Made by a program: the position numbers and the translations under genes
Notes under the pieces: generated by a model
The model's input: the letters and a program-made list of their open reading frames with translations, nothing else
Told to the model about the DNA's origin: nothing
Databases searched by the model: none
Shown: one piece after another, positions 41,566 through 52,221 of the stretch
Numbering within the stretch: the first letter of the stretch is position 1
Layout: every line of letters starts with the position of its first letter
NCBI RefSeq assembly: GCF_001005305.1
Contig: NZ_LBMH01000003.1
Span: forward strand, 1-64,000
Reading direction: 5' to 3'
DNA from: Kordia zhangzhouensis
GTDB taxonomy: Bacteria > Bacteroidota > Bacteroidia > Flavobacteriales > Flavobacteriaceae
Length of the DNA: 64,000 nt

Positions 41566-42297
41566 CTAGTATAATAGTTTTATCTCTTTTAAATCAAATG
41601 TCTTTAGAACATCATCTTCCAACAGCACCTTTAACTTTCCACTTTTTTCTACACCTTTTATAAACCCCATAAATCGCTCATTGTTAGCATTTAAAAAGGT
41701 AGAAGGTTTATCTTTTCTGAACAACAAAGACTCATACGCATGTTGTAGTTGTTCAAAAGACTGAGTTTCGATGAATTGAAAAAAAGCTTTCAGTTGCGCC
41801 AAAATCACAAATAAAACTTCATTCAAATCATACTGAATTCCTGTATTTCTCCTTAAAGATGTAGCTCTAAAATGCGTTTCAAATTGAAGTTGGTTCACAT
41901 TCAATCCAATTCCTATAACTGCTGCTGTCATTTTGTTATTTTGTATGACATTTTCAATTAAAATTCCGCAAATCTTATGATTATCTGCCAAAATGTCGTT
42001 TGGCCATTTAATCGCTAGTTTAGGAATTTGAAGTTGTTTCAAAGCATGATAAATTGCCAAAGAAGTTGCCATACTTATAAAAAACCCTTGATTATTTTCT
42101 AACTGTTCAATCTTCTTAAACACGCTAAAAGTTAGGTTTTTACCCTGCTCAACAACCCATTGTGTTCCCATTTGTCCTTTCCCAGCAGTTTGAAATCTTG
42201 CTGTTACTACTGTATAATCATCTAAAATTTCTCTGGTACTTAACGCTCGTAAATAGCTATTTGTGGAATCAATGGCATCAAGTTTGATAATTTTCAT
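41566..42297 (-). CDS. birA: Biotin--[acetyl-CoA-carboxylase] ligase
   Basis: A 243-residue biotin protein ligase of the short type, without the N-terminal DNA-binding domain, so not a repressor. Motifs: IDSTNSYLRAL, TAGKGQMGTQW (biotin/AMP loop, atypical for GRGRxG), LAIKWPNDILADNHKICGILIENV, and a C-terminal SH3-like part. Divergent from rsfS, 92 bp apart. Confidence 0.93.
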   Translation of the reverse strand: MKIIKLDAIDSTNSYLRALSTREILDDYTVVTARFQTAGKGQMGTQWVVEQGKNLTFSVFKKIEQLENNQGFFISMATSLAIYHALKQLQIPKLAIKWPNDILADNHKICGILIENVIQNNKMTAAVIGIGLNVNQLQFETHFRATSLRRNTGIQYDLNEVLFVILAQLKAFFQFIETQSFEQLQHAYESLLFRKDKPSTFLNANNERFMGFIKGVEKSGKLKVLLEDDVLKTFDLKEIKLLY

Positions 42298-42361
42298 TGT
42301 ATATTTAAAAATCTTTAGATATTCTTATGATAAAGGAGTAATAAAAAACATTTAAAAGTAA

Positions 42362-42369
42362 TACTTTTG
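42362..42369 (+). promoter_or_regulatory. -7 box of the rsfS-ftsH unit
   Basis: TACTTTTG matches TAnnTTTG; start expected near 42375, about 15 nt before the rsfS ATG. No TTG box at normal spacing is visible. Confidence 0.5.
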
Positions 42370-42389
42370 TATAAAATATAATTAATTGA

Positions 42390-42761
42390 ATGACAAAAAC
42401 TAAGGTTAGTACAGATCAACTGATCACAGGCATCATAAAAGGAATAGAAGAAGTAAAGGGAAATGATATCACTATCTTAGACTTACGCGAATTAGACAAC
42501 ACAGTTTGTGACTACTTTATAATATGCAATGGTAATTCCAATACACAAGTGAATGCCATTGTCGGTTCAGTACAAAAAATGGTTAGCCGAGAATTAAAAG
42601 ACAAACCTTGGCATGTAGAAGGTACTGAAAACGCAGAATGGGTTTTGATGGACTACGTAAATGTTGTAGTACATGTTTTCCAAAAACACATCCGTGAGTT
42701 TTATGATATTGAAGGACTTTGGGGAGATGCCAAAGTAACTAATATCGAAACAAATTATTAA
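42390..42761 (+). CDS. rsfS: Ribosome silencing factor
   Basis: A 123-residue RsfS (DUF143) protein, which binds uL14 and blocks subunit joining in starvation. Motifs: DITILDLRELDNTVCDYFIICNGNSNTQV, WHVEGTENAEWVLMDYVNVVVHVF and REFYDIEGLWGDA. Precedes ftsH by 18 nt. Confidence 0.95.
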   Translation: MTKTKVSTDQLITGIIKGIEEVKGNDITILDLRELDNTVCDYFIICNGNSNTQVNAIVGSVQKMVSRELKDKPWHVEGTENAEWVLMDYVNVVVHVFQKHIREFYDIEGLWGDAKVTNIETNY

Positions 42762-42779
42762 AAATTACATTTTGATTTA

Positions 42780-44717
42780 ATGGCAAAAGACAACAATAAC
42801 ATGGCAAAAAAGCCTAAGTTCAGTCCATATTGGATTTATGGTTTAATTGGGATTTTCCTTATTTTTTTAATTTTCTCTAACGATTCTGGCGGAAGCGACA
42901 AAGTAACGTTTTCCAAGTTTAAAGAATTGGTACCTAATAATGACATCAAAAAAATTGAAGTGGTAACCAATGCCAAATTCGCAAGAGTATATTTAAAAGA
43001 AGGAAGTGAAGAAAAAGATATCTATAAAGGAATTGTCAATCCTCGTAGCAGTCTTTTCTTAATGGGAGACCATCCCGATTTTTCAATCAAATATTTAGAT
43101 CTTAAAAATTTTGAGGATTATCTAAATGAAATCAAAGAGACTAATAATTTAGACTTTGAGATTGCCTCTGATCAACAAGACAATACAATATCAAGTTTTA
43201 TTGTAAGCTTATTACCTTTCATCCTAATCATCGGAGTTTGGATTTTCATCATGCGAAGAATGTCTAGCGGCGGCGGTGGCGGCGCTGGTGGACAAATTTT
43301 TAACATCGGGAAATCAAAAGCAAAATTATTTGATGAGAAAACAGACATGAAAACATCATTCAAGGATGTTGCTGGATTAGAAGGTGCTAAAGAAGAAGTA
43401 CAAGAAATAGTTGATTTCTTGAAAAATCCTGAAAAATACACCTCTCTTGGGGGAAAAATTCCTAAAGGAGCTTTGTTGGTAGGACCTCCAGGTACAGGAA
43501 AAACATTGCTTGCAAAAGCTGTCGCTGGAGAAGCAAAAGTACCTTTTTTCTCTCTGTCTGGTTCTGACTTTGTTGAAATGTTTGTCGGTGTTGGAGCTTC
43601 AAGAGTTCGTGACTTATTTAAACAAGCAAAAGAAAAGTCGCCAGCAATTATTTTCATTGATGAAATTGACGCAATTGGTCGTGCAAGAGGTAAAAATAAT
43701 TTTACAGGATCAAATGACGAACGCGAAAATACGCTGAATCAATTACTTACCGAAATGGACGGTTTTGGCACAAATACAAATGTAATTGTAATGGCCGCTA
43801 CTAACCGTGCAGATATATTAGATAAAGCCTTAATGCGTGCTGGTCGTTTTGACAGACAAATTTATGTAGATCTTCCAGACATTCGTGAGCGTAAAGAAAT
43901 CTTTGAAGTACACCTGAAACCATTAAAAAAATCAGAAGACCTTGATACAGATTTCTTATCAAAACAAACGCCTGGTTTTTCTGGAGCTGATATTGCAAAT
44001 GTGTGTAACGAAGCAGCTTTAATTGCGGCTCGTAAAGGAAAGAAAGCTGTTGAAAAGCAAGATTTCTTAGATGCGGTTGATAGAATCGTAGGTGGATTGG
44101 AAAAGAAAAATAAAATCATTACCCCTGAAGAAAAGAAAACAGTCGCTTTCCATGAAGCTGGACACGCAACAGTAAGTTGGTTAGTAGAGCATGCTGCACC
44201 GTTGGTAAAAGTGACTATTGTTCCTAGAGGTCAATCATTAGGAGCTGCTTGGTACTTACCTGAAGAGCGTATGCTCGTAAGAACGGAGCAAATGCTAGAT
44301 GAAATGTGTGCTACACTTGGTGGACGTGCTGCTGAAAAAGTAATTTTCAACAAAATTTCTACGGGAGCATTAAGTGATTTGGAAAAAGTAACTAAACAAG
44401 CACGTGCTATGGTTGCCGTATATGGCTTGAATGATAAAATTGGAAACCTAACATACTACGATTCAAGCGGAAATGATAATGGCTTTAGCAAACCGTATAG
44501 TGAGGAAACTGCCAAAACTATTGATGAAGAAATTTCTAAAATTATAGAAAATCAATATCAAAGAGCTATCCAAATATTAGAGCAAAATAAAGACAAACTT
44601 ACAAAGCTTGCAGAGCTTCTTTTAGAAAAAGAAGTTATCTTTAAAGATGACTTAGAGGTAATTTTCGGAGCAAGACCGTTTGTAAAATCTGACACAATTT
44701 CAGATTCAGAAGAATAA
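42780..44717 (+). CDS. ftsH: ATP-dependent zinc metalloprotease FtsH
   Basis: A 645-residue membrane AAA+ protease. Two N-terminal membrane helices (about 18-33 and 135-154) flank a periplasmic domain; then AAA with Walker A GPPGTGKT, Walker [12 protein letters not shown], pore segment [24 protein letters not shown], and the M41 zinc site [10 protein letters not shown]. Normal length. It degrades misassembled membrane proteins and regulators. Own terminator at 44746. Confidence 0.97.
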   Translation: MAKDNNNMAKKPKFSPYWIYGLIGIFLIFLIFSNDSGGSDKVTFSKFKELVPNNDIKKIEVVTNAKFARVYLKEGSEEKDIYKGIVNPRSSLFLMGDHPDFSIKYLDLKNFEDYLNEIKETNNLDFEIASDQQDNTISSFIVSLLPFILIIGVWIFIMRRMSSGGGGGAGGQIFNIGKSKAKLFDEKTDMKTSFKDVAGLEGAKEEVQEIVDFLKNPEKYTSLGGKIPKGALLVGPPGTGKTLLAKAVAGEAKVPFFSLSGSDFVEMFVGVGASRVRDLFKQAKEKSPAIIFIDEIDAIGRARGKNNFTGSNDERENTLNQLLTEMDGFGTNTNVIVMAATNRADILDKALMRAGRFDRQIYVDLPDIRERKEIFEVHLKPLKKSEDLDTDFLSKQTPGFSGADIANVCNEAALIAARKGKKAVEKQDFLDAVDRIVGGLEKKNKIITPEEKKTVAFHEAGHATVSWLVEHAAPLVKVTIVPRGQSLGAAWYLPEERMLVRTEQMLDEMCATLGGRAAEKVIFNKISTGALSDLEKVTKQARAMVAVYGLNDKIGNLTYYDSSGNDNGFSKPYSEETAKTIDEEISKIIENQYQRAIQILEQNKDKLTKLAELLLEKEVIFKDDLEVIFGARPFVKSDTISDSEE

Positions 44718-44745
44718 TATCAGAAAACAAAGCATAAAAACAACT

Positions 44746-44786
44746 AAAAAATCTCGATTTACCTCGTGCGTAAGTCGAGATTTTTT
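44746..44786 (+). terminator. Terminator after ftsH
   Basis: AAAAAATCTCGA pairs with TCGAGATTTTTT, extended inside by TTAC/GTAA. It lies about 30 nt past the ftsH stop, before the LUD gene. Confidence 0.85.
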
Positions 44787-44830
44787 ATCTTTACATAATT
44801 TATTGATTATATTAAACTACAATTGACTCT

Positions 44831-45439
44831 ATGAGTCTTTTTAAAAAAATTTTTGGTTCCAAATCTAAACCTCAACAGGATGACAATCCTGCTGAAGAGC
44901 GTGGCAAATACATGCCTCAAGTCCAACTCCCTATTGATGAGCGATTTACAATTAATTTTCGCAAAAATGGTGGTAAATTCTTGTATTGCGATTCATTTAC
45001 TGATGTATATGACAGTTTAGAAAATATATTGATTGAAAACGGTTGGGAAGGCAAAGAAGTGTTGTGTTTTGATGAGCAACTTCAAGATCGATTTGGCAAC
45101 TTTGATGTGAAGTTTTCACGCATCAACCTAAACGCTAGTTTTTATTTAGCCTCATGCGAATATTTAATTGCTGATAATGGCTCTATTTTAGTTTGCTCAC
45201 GTCAAATAAAAGAAAAGAAGCTAAATGATCTTCCTGATAACTTTGTAATCTTAGCCACCACTAGTCAGTTAGTAGCTACTATTGGCGAAGGTTTACGCGG
45301 TATCAAAACCAAATACAAGTCTAGTATCCCTAGTAATATCACTACTATAAAACATTTTCAAGTTCAAGAAGAAAAGGACTTTTTATCATACGGAAGTAGC
45401 TCAAAAAACCTATATTTGCTGCTACTGGAAGACCTCTAA
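44831..45439 (+). CDS. LUD-domain (LutC/YkgG-like) protein
   Basis: A 202-residue protein with a LUD domain (about 75-200: ASCEYLIADNGSILVCSRQIKEKKLNDLPDNFVILATTSQLVATIGEG), the fold of LutC subunits in lactate oxidation. No LutA/LutB partners are nearby. It precedes cdsA by one base, so it belongs to the phospholipid transcript LUD-cdsA-psd-acbP; its role there is unknown. Confidence 0.82.
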   Translation: MSLFKKIFGSKSKPQQDDNPAEERGKYMPQVQLPIDERFTINFRKNGGKFLYCDSFTDVYDSLENILIENGWEGKEVLCFDEQLQDRFGNFDVKFSRINLNASFYLASCEYLIADNGSILVCSRQIKEKKLNDLPDNFVILATTSQLVATIGEGLRGIKTKYKSSIPSNITTIKHFQVQEEKDFLSYGSSSKNLYLLLLEDL

Positions 45440-45440
45440 A

Positions 45441-46262
45441 ATGAAAGAACTTTTTACACGATCTTTAACAGGATTATTATTCGTAGGCCTACTTATTTCA
45501 TCCGTTTTTTATTCGCATGAAGCCCTTTTGGTTGTCTTTACCATTTTTGGACTAGTTTGTATGTACGAGTTTAGCAAACTCATCGAATTAAAAAGCATTA
45601 TTCAATACATCATTCTTCTTATAGCTTTGGGTGTTTTTATTTTTTGGAAACAAATACAACCAGACCTCAATGTAGAAGAAGCAATCATGATTTTATTGGC
45701 AATTTCCCTATTTGTATCACTTTTCTTGATAAGAGATTTATTTTCAAAGAAGATTATTCCTGAATTTGCTTTTAAAAAATACCTGCTTACTACTTTTTAT
45801 ATCAGTAGTAGTTTTGTGTTTTTATTATTAATCCCATGTGTTGAAGAAACCTATGAACCACGCATTATTCTCGGGAGTTTTATTTTAGTATGGATTAATG
45901 ATTCTTTTGCCTATTTGGTTGGTAAAAATTTTGGAAAACAAAAGCTATTTGAACGAATTTCACCCAAAAAGACTGTAGAAGGCTTTTTTGGCGGGTTACT
46001 TTTTGCATGTATTGCTAGCTATTTTATTGCTAAATTTACAGCAACTTTGAGTTTCAGTAGTTGGCTCATTTTAGCAATTATCATAAGTTCTATTGGAACC
46101 ATTGGTGATTTAATCCAGTCAAAGTTTAAAAGACAAGCGAATGTAAAAGATAGCGGCTCTATCATGCCTGGACATGGTGGAATTTTTGACCGATTGGATA
46201 GTATGCTTTTTTCAGCACCTTTTATTTATTTGTTTTTAAAGATTGTACAGTATGTTTCATAA
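45441..46262 (+). CDS. cdsA: Phosphatidate cytidylyltransferase
   Basis: A 273-residue multi-helix membrane enzyme making CDP-diacylglycerol from phosphatidic acid and CTP. The CdsA signature is near the C terminus: SKFKRQANVKDSGSIMPGHGGIFDRLDS; upstream INDSFAYLVGKNFGK and SPKKTVEGFFGG are also conserved. Overlaps psd by 11 nt. Confidence 0.95.
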   Translation: MKELFTRSLTGLLFVGLLISSVFYSHEALLVVFTIFGLVCMYEFSKLIELKSIIQYIILLIALGVFIFWKQIQPDLNVEEAIMILLAISLFVSLFLIRDLFSKKIIPEFAFKKYLLTTFYISSSFVFLLLIPCVEETYEPRIILGSFILVWINDSFAYLVGKNFGKQKLFERISPKKTVEGFFGGLLFACIASYFIAKFTATLSFSSWLILAIIISSIGTIGDLIQSKFKRQANVKDSGSIMPGHGGIFDRLDSMLFSAPFIYLFLKIVQYVS

Positions 46263-46899
46263 AGAAGGTTATAAAATTATTATCGTAACATTTATTATCG
46301 TAGCTGCTATTGTGGTTACTTCTGATAAAATTGACATTAGTTGGGTTAAATATTCCTTGCAAGCCGTTGCTGTTGTATTTTTATTATTGATTCTACAATT
46401 TTTTAGAAATCCCTCGCGTACTACACCCAAAAATGACGAACACGTTATTGCTCCTGTAGATGGTAAAGTAGTTGTGATTGAGGAAGTGTTTGAAAAAGAA
46501 TACTTCAAAGACAAACGTATGCAAGTTTCAATCTTTATGTCACCAATTAATGTACACGTAACACGTTATGCGATTGGAGGAATTGTAAAATATAGTAAAT
46601 ATCATCCTGGAAAATATCTAGTTGCATGGCATCCAAAAGCTTCCGAAGAAAATGAACGTACCACGATTGTGGTTGAAAATCCAACATATGGCACTATTTT
46701 ATATCGTCAAATTGCAGGAGCTTTAGCCAAAAGAATCGTAAATTATGCAGAAGTAGATGCCGAAGCTGTACAAGGAGAAGACGCCGGCTTTATTAAATTT
46801 GGATCACGCGTAGATTTATTTTTACCGTTAGACACAAAAATAAACGTACAATTGAATCAAACCGTAAAAGGAGGTGTTGACGTTATTGCAATGAAATAA
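46252..46899 (+). CDS. psd: Phosphatidylserine decarboxylase (PSD-B-like, short form)
   Basis: A 215-residue proenzyme. Membrane helices near the N terminus (about 9-25 and 30-50), FRNPSRTTP, APVDGKVVVIEE, FMSPINVHVTR, and the self-cleavage site in GFIKFGSRVDLFLP, where Gly-Ser processing would give the pyruvoyl group. Makes phosphatidylethanolamine. I chose ATG 46252 over 46243. Stop overlaps the next ATG by one base. Confidence 0.94.
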   Translation: MFHKEGYKIIIVTFIIVAAIVVTSDKIDISWVKYSLQAVAVVFLLLILQFFRNPSRTTPKNDEHVIAPVDGKVVVIEEVFEKEYFKDKRMQVSIFMSPINVHVTRYAIGGIVKYSKYHPGKYLVAWHPKASEENERTTIVVENPTYGTILYRQIAGALAKRIVNYAEVDAEAVQGEDAGFIKFGSRVDLFLPLDTKINVQLNQTVKGGVDVIAMK

Positions 46900-47156
46900 T
46901 GAGTACTTCAGAGTTGGACATAGCATTTTTTGAGGCTGTGGAACGTGTCAACAATAGCACAGATCCGTTTCCAGCAGATTTTCTATTGCGTTTGTATGCA
47001 TATTATAAACGCGCTACCAATAATGATGATAAACCAAGTAGTAAACGACCAATCATTAATGCGTTTAAAATGAATGCATTACTTCAGATACAAAATATTT
47101 CTCCCGAAGAAGCCAAACATGCATACATTAAATTAGTTGACTCATATTTCAACTAA
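46899..47156 (+). CDS. Acyl-CoA-binding protein (ACBP)
   Basis: An 85-residue four-helix ACBP-like protein. Recognisable: FEAVERVNNSTDPFPADFLLRLYAYYKRATNND (helices 1-2 and the YYKxAT motif) and SPEEAKHAYIKLVDSY (helix 4). The usual Trp of the central KWxAW motif is missing (KMNALLQ). ACBP carries long-chain acyl-CoA. It is typical of eukaryotes and found in only some bacteria. Here it is translationally coupled to psd, which points to lipid metabolism. Confidence 0.85.
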   Translation: MSTSELDIAFFEAVERVNNSTDPFPADFLLRLYAYYKRATNNDDKPSSKRPIINAFKMNALLQIQNISPEEAKHAYIKLVDSYFN

Positions 47157-47291
47157 CATCCAAAACGCATATTGATTTCCACTTCTCTGCTTCCTACTGG
47201 AAGTGATTTAATTTAACCGTAATTTTACTAAATTCTCCGTGCAGAAACTTTCAAAAAAACTTAACAAGTAAACTATCTTTGAATTCTGCAT

Positions 47292-47323
47292 AAAAAAACC
47301 ACGCACAATAATTTTGTACGTGG
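47292..47323 (-). terminator. Terminator after valS
   Basis: Stem CCACG-ACAA / TTGT-CGTGG (one mismatch), with a run of seven A before it that becomes the U tract on the minus strand. It lies about 30 nt past the valS stop. Confidence 0.8.
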
Positions 47324-47352
47324 CTTATTGAATTATATAATACAATCGTTAT

Positions 47353-49986
47353 CTATTGTAAACTTGCCAAACTCGCTTTTAGCGTTTCAATTTTAGCAAG
47401 AGCATCCGCTTCTTTTTTCTTTTCATTCACAACAACTTGCTCAGGAGCATTGTTAACAAAACTTTCGTTAGAAAGCTTCTTTTGAACAATTCGTAACGAA
47501 CCTTCTACATACTCCAATTCTTTGGTTAGTTTTTCTATTTCAGCTTCCACATCAATAGCTCCTTCCATTGGAATAAAGTATTCATTCGATTTTACACGGA
47601 ACGATAATGCGCCTTCTATTTTTTCATCACTATAGTTAACCTTTTCAACGTTTCCAAGTTTTGCAATCACAGCATCTAAATTTGTAGCTGCATTTTCATT
47701 GTTTACAATTGTTAAGGAAATACCCTCTTTATTAGCGATATTTTTTTCTTTACGGATTGTTCTAACTCCAGAAACCACCTCTTGAATCATTTCAAAATCT
47801 ACCAATAGTTGTTCGTTTACCGTAGTGCTTTTAGGCCAACTTGAAACTACTAAAGCATCTTCTTTAGAACGTGTAGTCATTCGCTGCCAGATATCTTCGG
47901 TAAGGAAAGGCATAAATGGGTGAAGAATCTTTAAATTTTCTTCAAAAAGCGAAATTACTTTGTCATACGTTTTCTTATCAATTGGCAAACCATAGGTTGG
48001 TTTTACCATTTCCAAAAACCACGAACAGAAATCATCCCAAACGAGCTTGTATGTAATCATTAGCGCATCAGAGATTCTGTATTTACTGTATTGATCTTCT
48101 AGTTCTACTAATGCTTTTTGCAGTTTTGACTCGTACCAGTCAATTGCAATCTTTGCAACTTCAGGTTGCGCTACTTGATCGCTTACTTCCCAAATTTGTG
48201 TTAGGTTGTACGCATTAAAAATCTTGTTGGCAAATTTTTTCCCCTGGTCACATAAAGCTACATCAAATAATAAATCATTACCAGCAGCAGAACTCAACAA
48301 CAACCCTACACGAACTCCATCAGCACCATAATCTTCTATCAACTTTAAGGCATCAGGCGAATTCCCTAGCTGCTTGGACATTTTACGTCCTTTCTCATCA
48401 CGAACCAATCCTGTAAGATATACATTTGTAAATGGTTTCTCATCAAGATACTCATATCCTGCAATAATCATACGTGCCACCCAGAAAAATAAAATATCAG
48501 GACCTGTTACTAAATCATTTGTTGGATAGTAATATTGAATTTCTTTATTTTCAGGATTTCGAATTCCATCAAAAACACTAATAGGCCACAACCAAGAAGA
48601 AAACCAAGTATCAAGCGTATCTTCATCTTGTCGAAGATTATCAAGTGTTAAGTGTTCATTCCCAGTCGTAGCTTTTGCCAATGCCAACGCAGCTTCTTTC
48701 GTTTCGGCAACAGCAAAATCTTCTTTTCCATCTCCAAAATAATAGGCAGGAATTTGTTGTCCCCACCAAAGCTGACGTGAAATATTCCAATCGCGAATGT
48801 TTTCCATCCAATGACGATAGGTATTTTCAAATTTTTTAGGAAATAATTTAATTTCGTTGTCTTCCAATACAGCTTTTAGAGCAGGTTTTACCAAATCGTC
48901 CATTTTTAAGAACCATTGATCTGATAATCTTGGCTCTATTACAGCTTTGGTACGTTCTGAGGTTCCTACTTTATTTATATGTTGTTCCGTTTTGATTAAA
49001 TATCCTTTCTCTTCTAGTTCTTTAGCAATTTCTTTACGAACTACAAAACGATCTTTTCCTTTATAGTGCAACCCATAGCTATTAAGAGTTGCATCATCAT
49101 TAAAAATATCAATTACTTCTAAATTATGCTTATCACCTAATACCTTATCGTTTTCATCGTGTGCAGGCGTTACTTTCAAACAACCCGTTCCAAATTCAAT
49201 ATCTACATATTCATCTTCAATAATTGGAATTGTTCTCCCTACTAATGGAACAATTGCTTTCTTTCCTTTTAAATGCGTATAACGCTCATCATTAGGGTTG
49301 ATACATATAGCAGTATCACCCAAAATGGTCTCTGGACGTGTTGTAGCAATGGTTACTTTTTCATCACTTCCATCTATTTCATACGCTAGGTAGTATAAAT
49401 TTCCTTGTTTTTCCTCATAAATTACCTCTTCATCAGAAAGAGTTGTTTTTGCCTCAGGATCCCAATTAACCATACGATAACCTCGATATATTAATCCTTT
49501 ACTATACAGATCAACAAACGTTTTGATTACCGCTTCTGACATATCGTCATCCATCGTAAACTTCGTTCTTTCCCAATCACATGAAGCTCCTAACTTTTTA
49601 AGTTGTTCAAGGATAATTCCTCCATGCTTATGTGTCCATTCCCACGCATGCTCTAAAAACTCTTCTCTTGTTAGATCAGATTTTTTAATCCCTTCTTGCT
49701 TTAGTTTGTTTACCACTTTTGCTTCTGTAGCAATAGAAGCGTGATCGGTTCCAGGAACCCAACAAGCATTATATCCTTGTAAACGTGCTCGACGAATCAA
49801 TACATCTTGAATGGTATTATTAAGCATGTGTCCCATGTGCAAGACTCCTGTGACGTTTGGTGGAGGAATTACGATGGTATACGCTTCACGTTCGTCTGGT
49901 TCAGAATGGAAATAGTTGTTCTCCATCCAATATTGGTACCATTTGTCTTCGATCTGACTTGGATCATACTTTTTTTGAATACTCAT
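47353..49986 (-). CDS. valS: Valyl-tRNA synthetase
   Basis: An 877-residue class I aminoacyl-tRNA synthetase. HIGH-type motif [10 protein letters not shown], editing domain with [22 protein letters not shown] motif in [11 protein letters not shown], anticodon-binding helical domain, and a C-terminal coiled-coil arm (about 810-875) typical of ValRS. Start ATG 49986 ([13 protein letters not shown]) is preferred to the longer frame. Confidence 0.97.
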   Translation of the reverse strand: MSIQKKYDPSQIEDKWYQYWMENNYFHSEPDEREAYTIVIPPPNVTGVLHMGHMLNNTIQDVLIRRARLQGYNACWVPGTDHASIATEAKVVNKLKQEGIKKSDLTREEFLEHAWEWTHKHGGIILEQLKKLGASCDWERTKFTMDDDMSEAVIKTFVDLYSKGLIYRGYRMVNWDPEAKTTLSDEEVIYEEKQGNLYYLAYEIDGSDEKVTIATTRPETILGDTAICINPNDERYTHLKGKKAIVPLVGRTIPIIEDEYVDIEFGTGCLKVTPAHDENDKVLGDKHNLEVIDIFNDDATLNSYGLHYKGKDRFVVRKEIAKELEEKGYLIKTEQHINKVGTSERTKAVIEPRLSDQWFLKMDDLVKPALKAVLEDNEIKLFPKKFENTYRHWMENIRDWNISRQLWWGQQIPAYYFGDGKEDFAVAETKEAALALAKATTGNEHLTLDNLRQDEDTLDTWFSSWLWPISVFDGIRNPENKEIQYYYPTNDLVTGPDILFFWVARMIIAGYEYLDEKPFTNVYLTGLVRDEKGRKMSKQLGNSPDALKLIEDYGADGVRVGLLLSSAAGNDLLFDVALCDQGKKFANKIFNAYNLTQIWEVSDQVAQPEVAKIAIDWYESKLQKALVELEDQYSKYRISDALMITYKLVWDDFCSWFLEMVKPTYGLPIDKKTYDKVISLFEENLKILHPFMPFLTEDIWQRMTTRSKEDALVVSSWPKSTTVNEQLLVDFEMIQEVVSGVRTIRKEKNIANKEGISLTIVNNENAATNLDAVIAKLGNVEKVNYSDEKIEGALSFRVKSNEYFIPMEGAIDVEAEIEKLTKELEYVEGSLRIVQKKLSNESFVNNAPEQVVVNEKKKEADALAKIETLKASLASLQ

Positions 49987-50016
49987 TTTTGGTATTGTTT
50001 TTGTAATAATAGTTTG

Positions 50017-50024
50017 CAAAAGTA
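50017..50024 (-). promoter_or_regulatory. -7 box of valS
   Basis: Minus strand TACTTTTG (50024-50017). Start expected near 50011, about 25 nt before the ATG. No clear TTG partner. Confidence 0.5.
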
Positions 50025-50176
50025 CTTATATCTGTACTATTTAAAAAGTGTTTTGTCACTTTTGCATTTAATTGTTAAATATGTGTAAATGATACTGGTT
50101 ACTTTGTTTTTTGTGCCCAATTTTTGTGAGATTACAAATAAGTAGTTAATTTTACACTCATACTAAAAAAATAAAA

Positions 50177-50605
50177 ATGATGAAAAGAATAGTTGCAATA
50201 TTGTTTGTTGGTTTATTCACTTTTGCTCTTCAAGCGCAAGAAAAAACCGCAAAGATTAAATTTAAAACAGAAACCATTGATTATGGTACTATAGAAAAAG
50301 GTGCTGATGGAGTTCGTGTATTTGAGTTTACTAATACAGGAGATGCGCCTTTAATCATTACTCGTGTGTACTCTAGTTGTGGATGTACGATTCCTAAAAA
50401 ACCTGAAGCACCTATCCTTCCAGGAGAAACAGGTGTTATTGAAGTTAAATATGATACAAAGCGTGTGGGGCCAATTCGCAAAACGATTACTGTATATTCA
50501 AATGCCGATGAACCTACTAAAGCTATCAAGATTAAAGGAAAAGTAGTTGATCCTAGCAAAGAGAAAAGTATCATGATGAAAGATAAATCAGAGATTGAAT
50601 CATAA
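50177..50605 (+). CDS. DUF1573 exported protein
   Basis: A 142-residue protein with a signal peptide (1-20, ending FALQAQ) and a DUF1573 (ASH/MSP-like immunoglobulin fold) domain: IDYGTIEKGADGVRVFEFTNTGDAPLIITRVYSSCGCTIPKKPEAPILPGETG. The conserved SSCGCT Cys pair is present. Common in Bacteroidota; function unknown, presumed periplasmic. Confidence 0.88.
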   Translation: MMKRIVAILFVGLFTFALQAQEKTAKIKFKTETIDYGTIEKGADGVRVFEFTNTGDAPLIITRVYSSCGCTIPKKPEAPILPGETGVIEVKYDTKRVGPIRKTITVYSNADEPTKAIKIKGKVVDPSKEKSIMMKDKSEIES

Positions 50606-50634
50606 AAACTTACGAAAAAGAAATATACAAGTTG

Positions 50635-50673
50635 AAAAAACGCCTTATCAAAAAAATGATGAGGCGTTTTTTT
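50635..50673. terminator. Bidirectional terminator, DUF1573 / aspartyl protease
   Basis: CGCCTTATCA pairs with TGATGAGGCG around an A6 loop, with A6 before and T7 after. It lies between the stops of the convergent DUF1573 and protease genes. Confidence 0.85.
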
Positions 50674-50694
50674 ATGGTAAAATTCAGGTATTTA

Positions 50695-52074
50695 TCAAAG
50701 TACTTCTTTCAATCTGAATTCAAACTTCAATACTGATTTTCCACGAATGACTTTTAGACGCATCCTTTTATTTTCTCTTCCTTGAAGCATTCCTGTTACC
50801 TTGCTCAAAGAAAGTCTATCTACTACATTTCCATTAATTGAGACTATTATATCCCCTTCTTTCAAACCTGCCAAAGCAGCAGGTGAATTTTTACGAATTT
50901 CTGCAATCTCATAGGCTTTAACTAAACTAAACTTATTGTAATGCTCAAAAACAACATTTACCTCGCCTACTTTATTGTTGGCATTACGACCATAATTGGT
51001 ATGAATAGAATTATTTCGTTTCTCAACCTCTTTAATTACACGCATTCCGTTGTGTTGTAATTCAATACCACTCATGTTATAGTGAAACGGATCAGAAAAA
51101 TATTTACCCTTACGAAGTCGTATTTTTTGATTCCCATAATCAAAAATTACCTTAAAGCGTTTTAAAATTTCACCTCCAATACTACCATTTCGTTCTTTAA
51201 AGTTTTTCACGTAAGTAATTGCAGTAGAATCTGGAAAAGCGACTTTAGCATTATCAAAAACAAAATCACCAATTTTAAACTTGTTTACTCGCGAACGTGT
51301 CCCATAAATACTACCGCTCAAACCTCTTCCCAAAAAGTCTTCAAAATTTTTCTCTGGTACAGAGATACGTTTTTCTTTTTCTTCAAAAAGCCATAAAGCA
51401 TCACTTCCTCCAGAATCAATTAATAATTTGACAGGAATATCTGGTTCATCTTGCTCATGAATGGCAACAGCAACGTCTATATACGGTTTATTATTCCGGA
51501 ATGTTAACGGTAAATCTGTACATCTTTTACAATCTTTATAGGTATAACTCTCAGGATCATAAAACTTAATTTTCTTGGTTCCATAGTTTATCTCAACAAC
51601 AAAATCCTTAAAAATATCATACCCAATAATTCCATGAATTGGCACTCCGAGACGAGTAGACATGTTGATATCTTTATCAAGAATGATATAGATTTCCATG
51701 TTTCGCTTCTCTATATCATTCACTTTAAACGTTCTAGATGCTGCTCGAACCGCATCAATAGCATCTCCTGAACCAAGCCCGCGAAGTTGAATACGTTCTT
51801 TTTGTTCGATTGAGAGAGAATCGCCTGGGTTTAAACTAAAAAGTATTGGTTTGTTAACTCCCGAATCTAGTAGAAAAGACATTTCTACACCATTAATTTC
51901 GACAGGTATGACAATCAAATTATTAATCAATTGAAACGACACAGAACCTTTGTCTTTTCCAGTAACAATACGAAAATCATTTTGTGCTTGCACGATTCCA
52001 CAAACACTCAATAGAAGTATAATGATATGTTTTTTTATTAGTTGCAAGAGTTGAGAGGAAATTTGGTAACACAC
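50695..52074 (-). CDS. Retropepsin-like aspartyl protease with PDZ domain
   Basis: A 459-residue exported protein. Hydrophobic signal (about 15-30). Two aspartyl-protease lobes: MSFLLDSGVNKPILF and VKLLIDSGGSDALWL, each with DSG catalytic triplets, and IHGIIGYDIF. A C-terminal PDZ domain (about 375-455; SPAALAGLKEGDIIVSINGNVVD) likely binds substrate ends. Cytoplasmic targets are excluded by the signal. The signal starts some 14 residues after the only ATG; a non-ATG start closer to it is possible. Confidence 0.88.
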   Translation of the reverse strand: MCYQISSQLLQLIKKHIIILLLSVCGIVQAQNDFRIVTGKDKGSVSFQLINNLIVIPVEINGVEMSFLLDSGVNKPILFSLNPGDSLSIEQKERIQLRGLGSGDAIDAVRAASRTFKVNDIEKRNMEIYIILDKDINMSTRLGVPIHGIIGYDIFKDFVVEINYGTKKIKFYDPESYTYKDCKRCTDLPLTFRNNKPYIDVAVAIHEQDEPDIPVKLLIDSGGSDALWLFEEKEKRISVPEKNFEDFLGRGLSGSIYGTRSRVNKFKIGDFVFDNAKVAFPDSTAITYVKNFKERNGSIGGEILKRFKVIFDYGNQKIRLRKGKYFSDPFHYNMSGIELQHNGMRVIKEVEKRNNSIHTNYGRNANNKVGEVNVVFEHYNKFSLVKAYEIAEIRKNSPAALAGLKEGDIIVSINGNVVDRLSLSKVTGMLQGRENKRMRLKVIRGKSVLKFEFRLKEVL

Positions 52075-52221
52075 TAATATACAAAATTAACTTTTTGTTT
52101 CCGAATTTTATCTTGCTTTTAACATCACAAAATATCAAGACTATTTTACATATTTATAAATTTATAGTGCTCGTATCTATAAAATATTTTGCACTTTTGT
52201 AACTCTTAAAAATACAAGATC

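Noticed and set aside
43172-43657. 161-residue minus-strand open frame inside ftsH
   Set aside because: Antisense shadow of the FtsH AAA domain with no own promoter or motif.
47274-47323. Small RNA from a TATCTTTG box running into the hairpin before valS
   Set aside because: No -33 box; the hairpin is better explained as the valS terminator. The RNA would be only about 40 nt.
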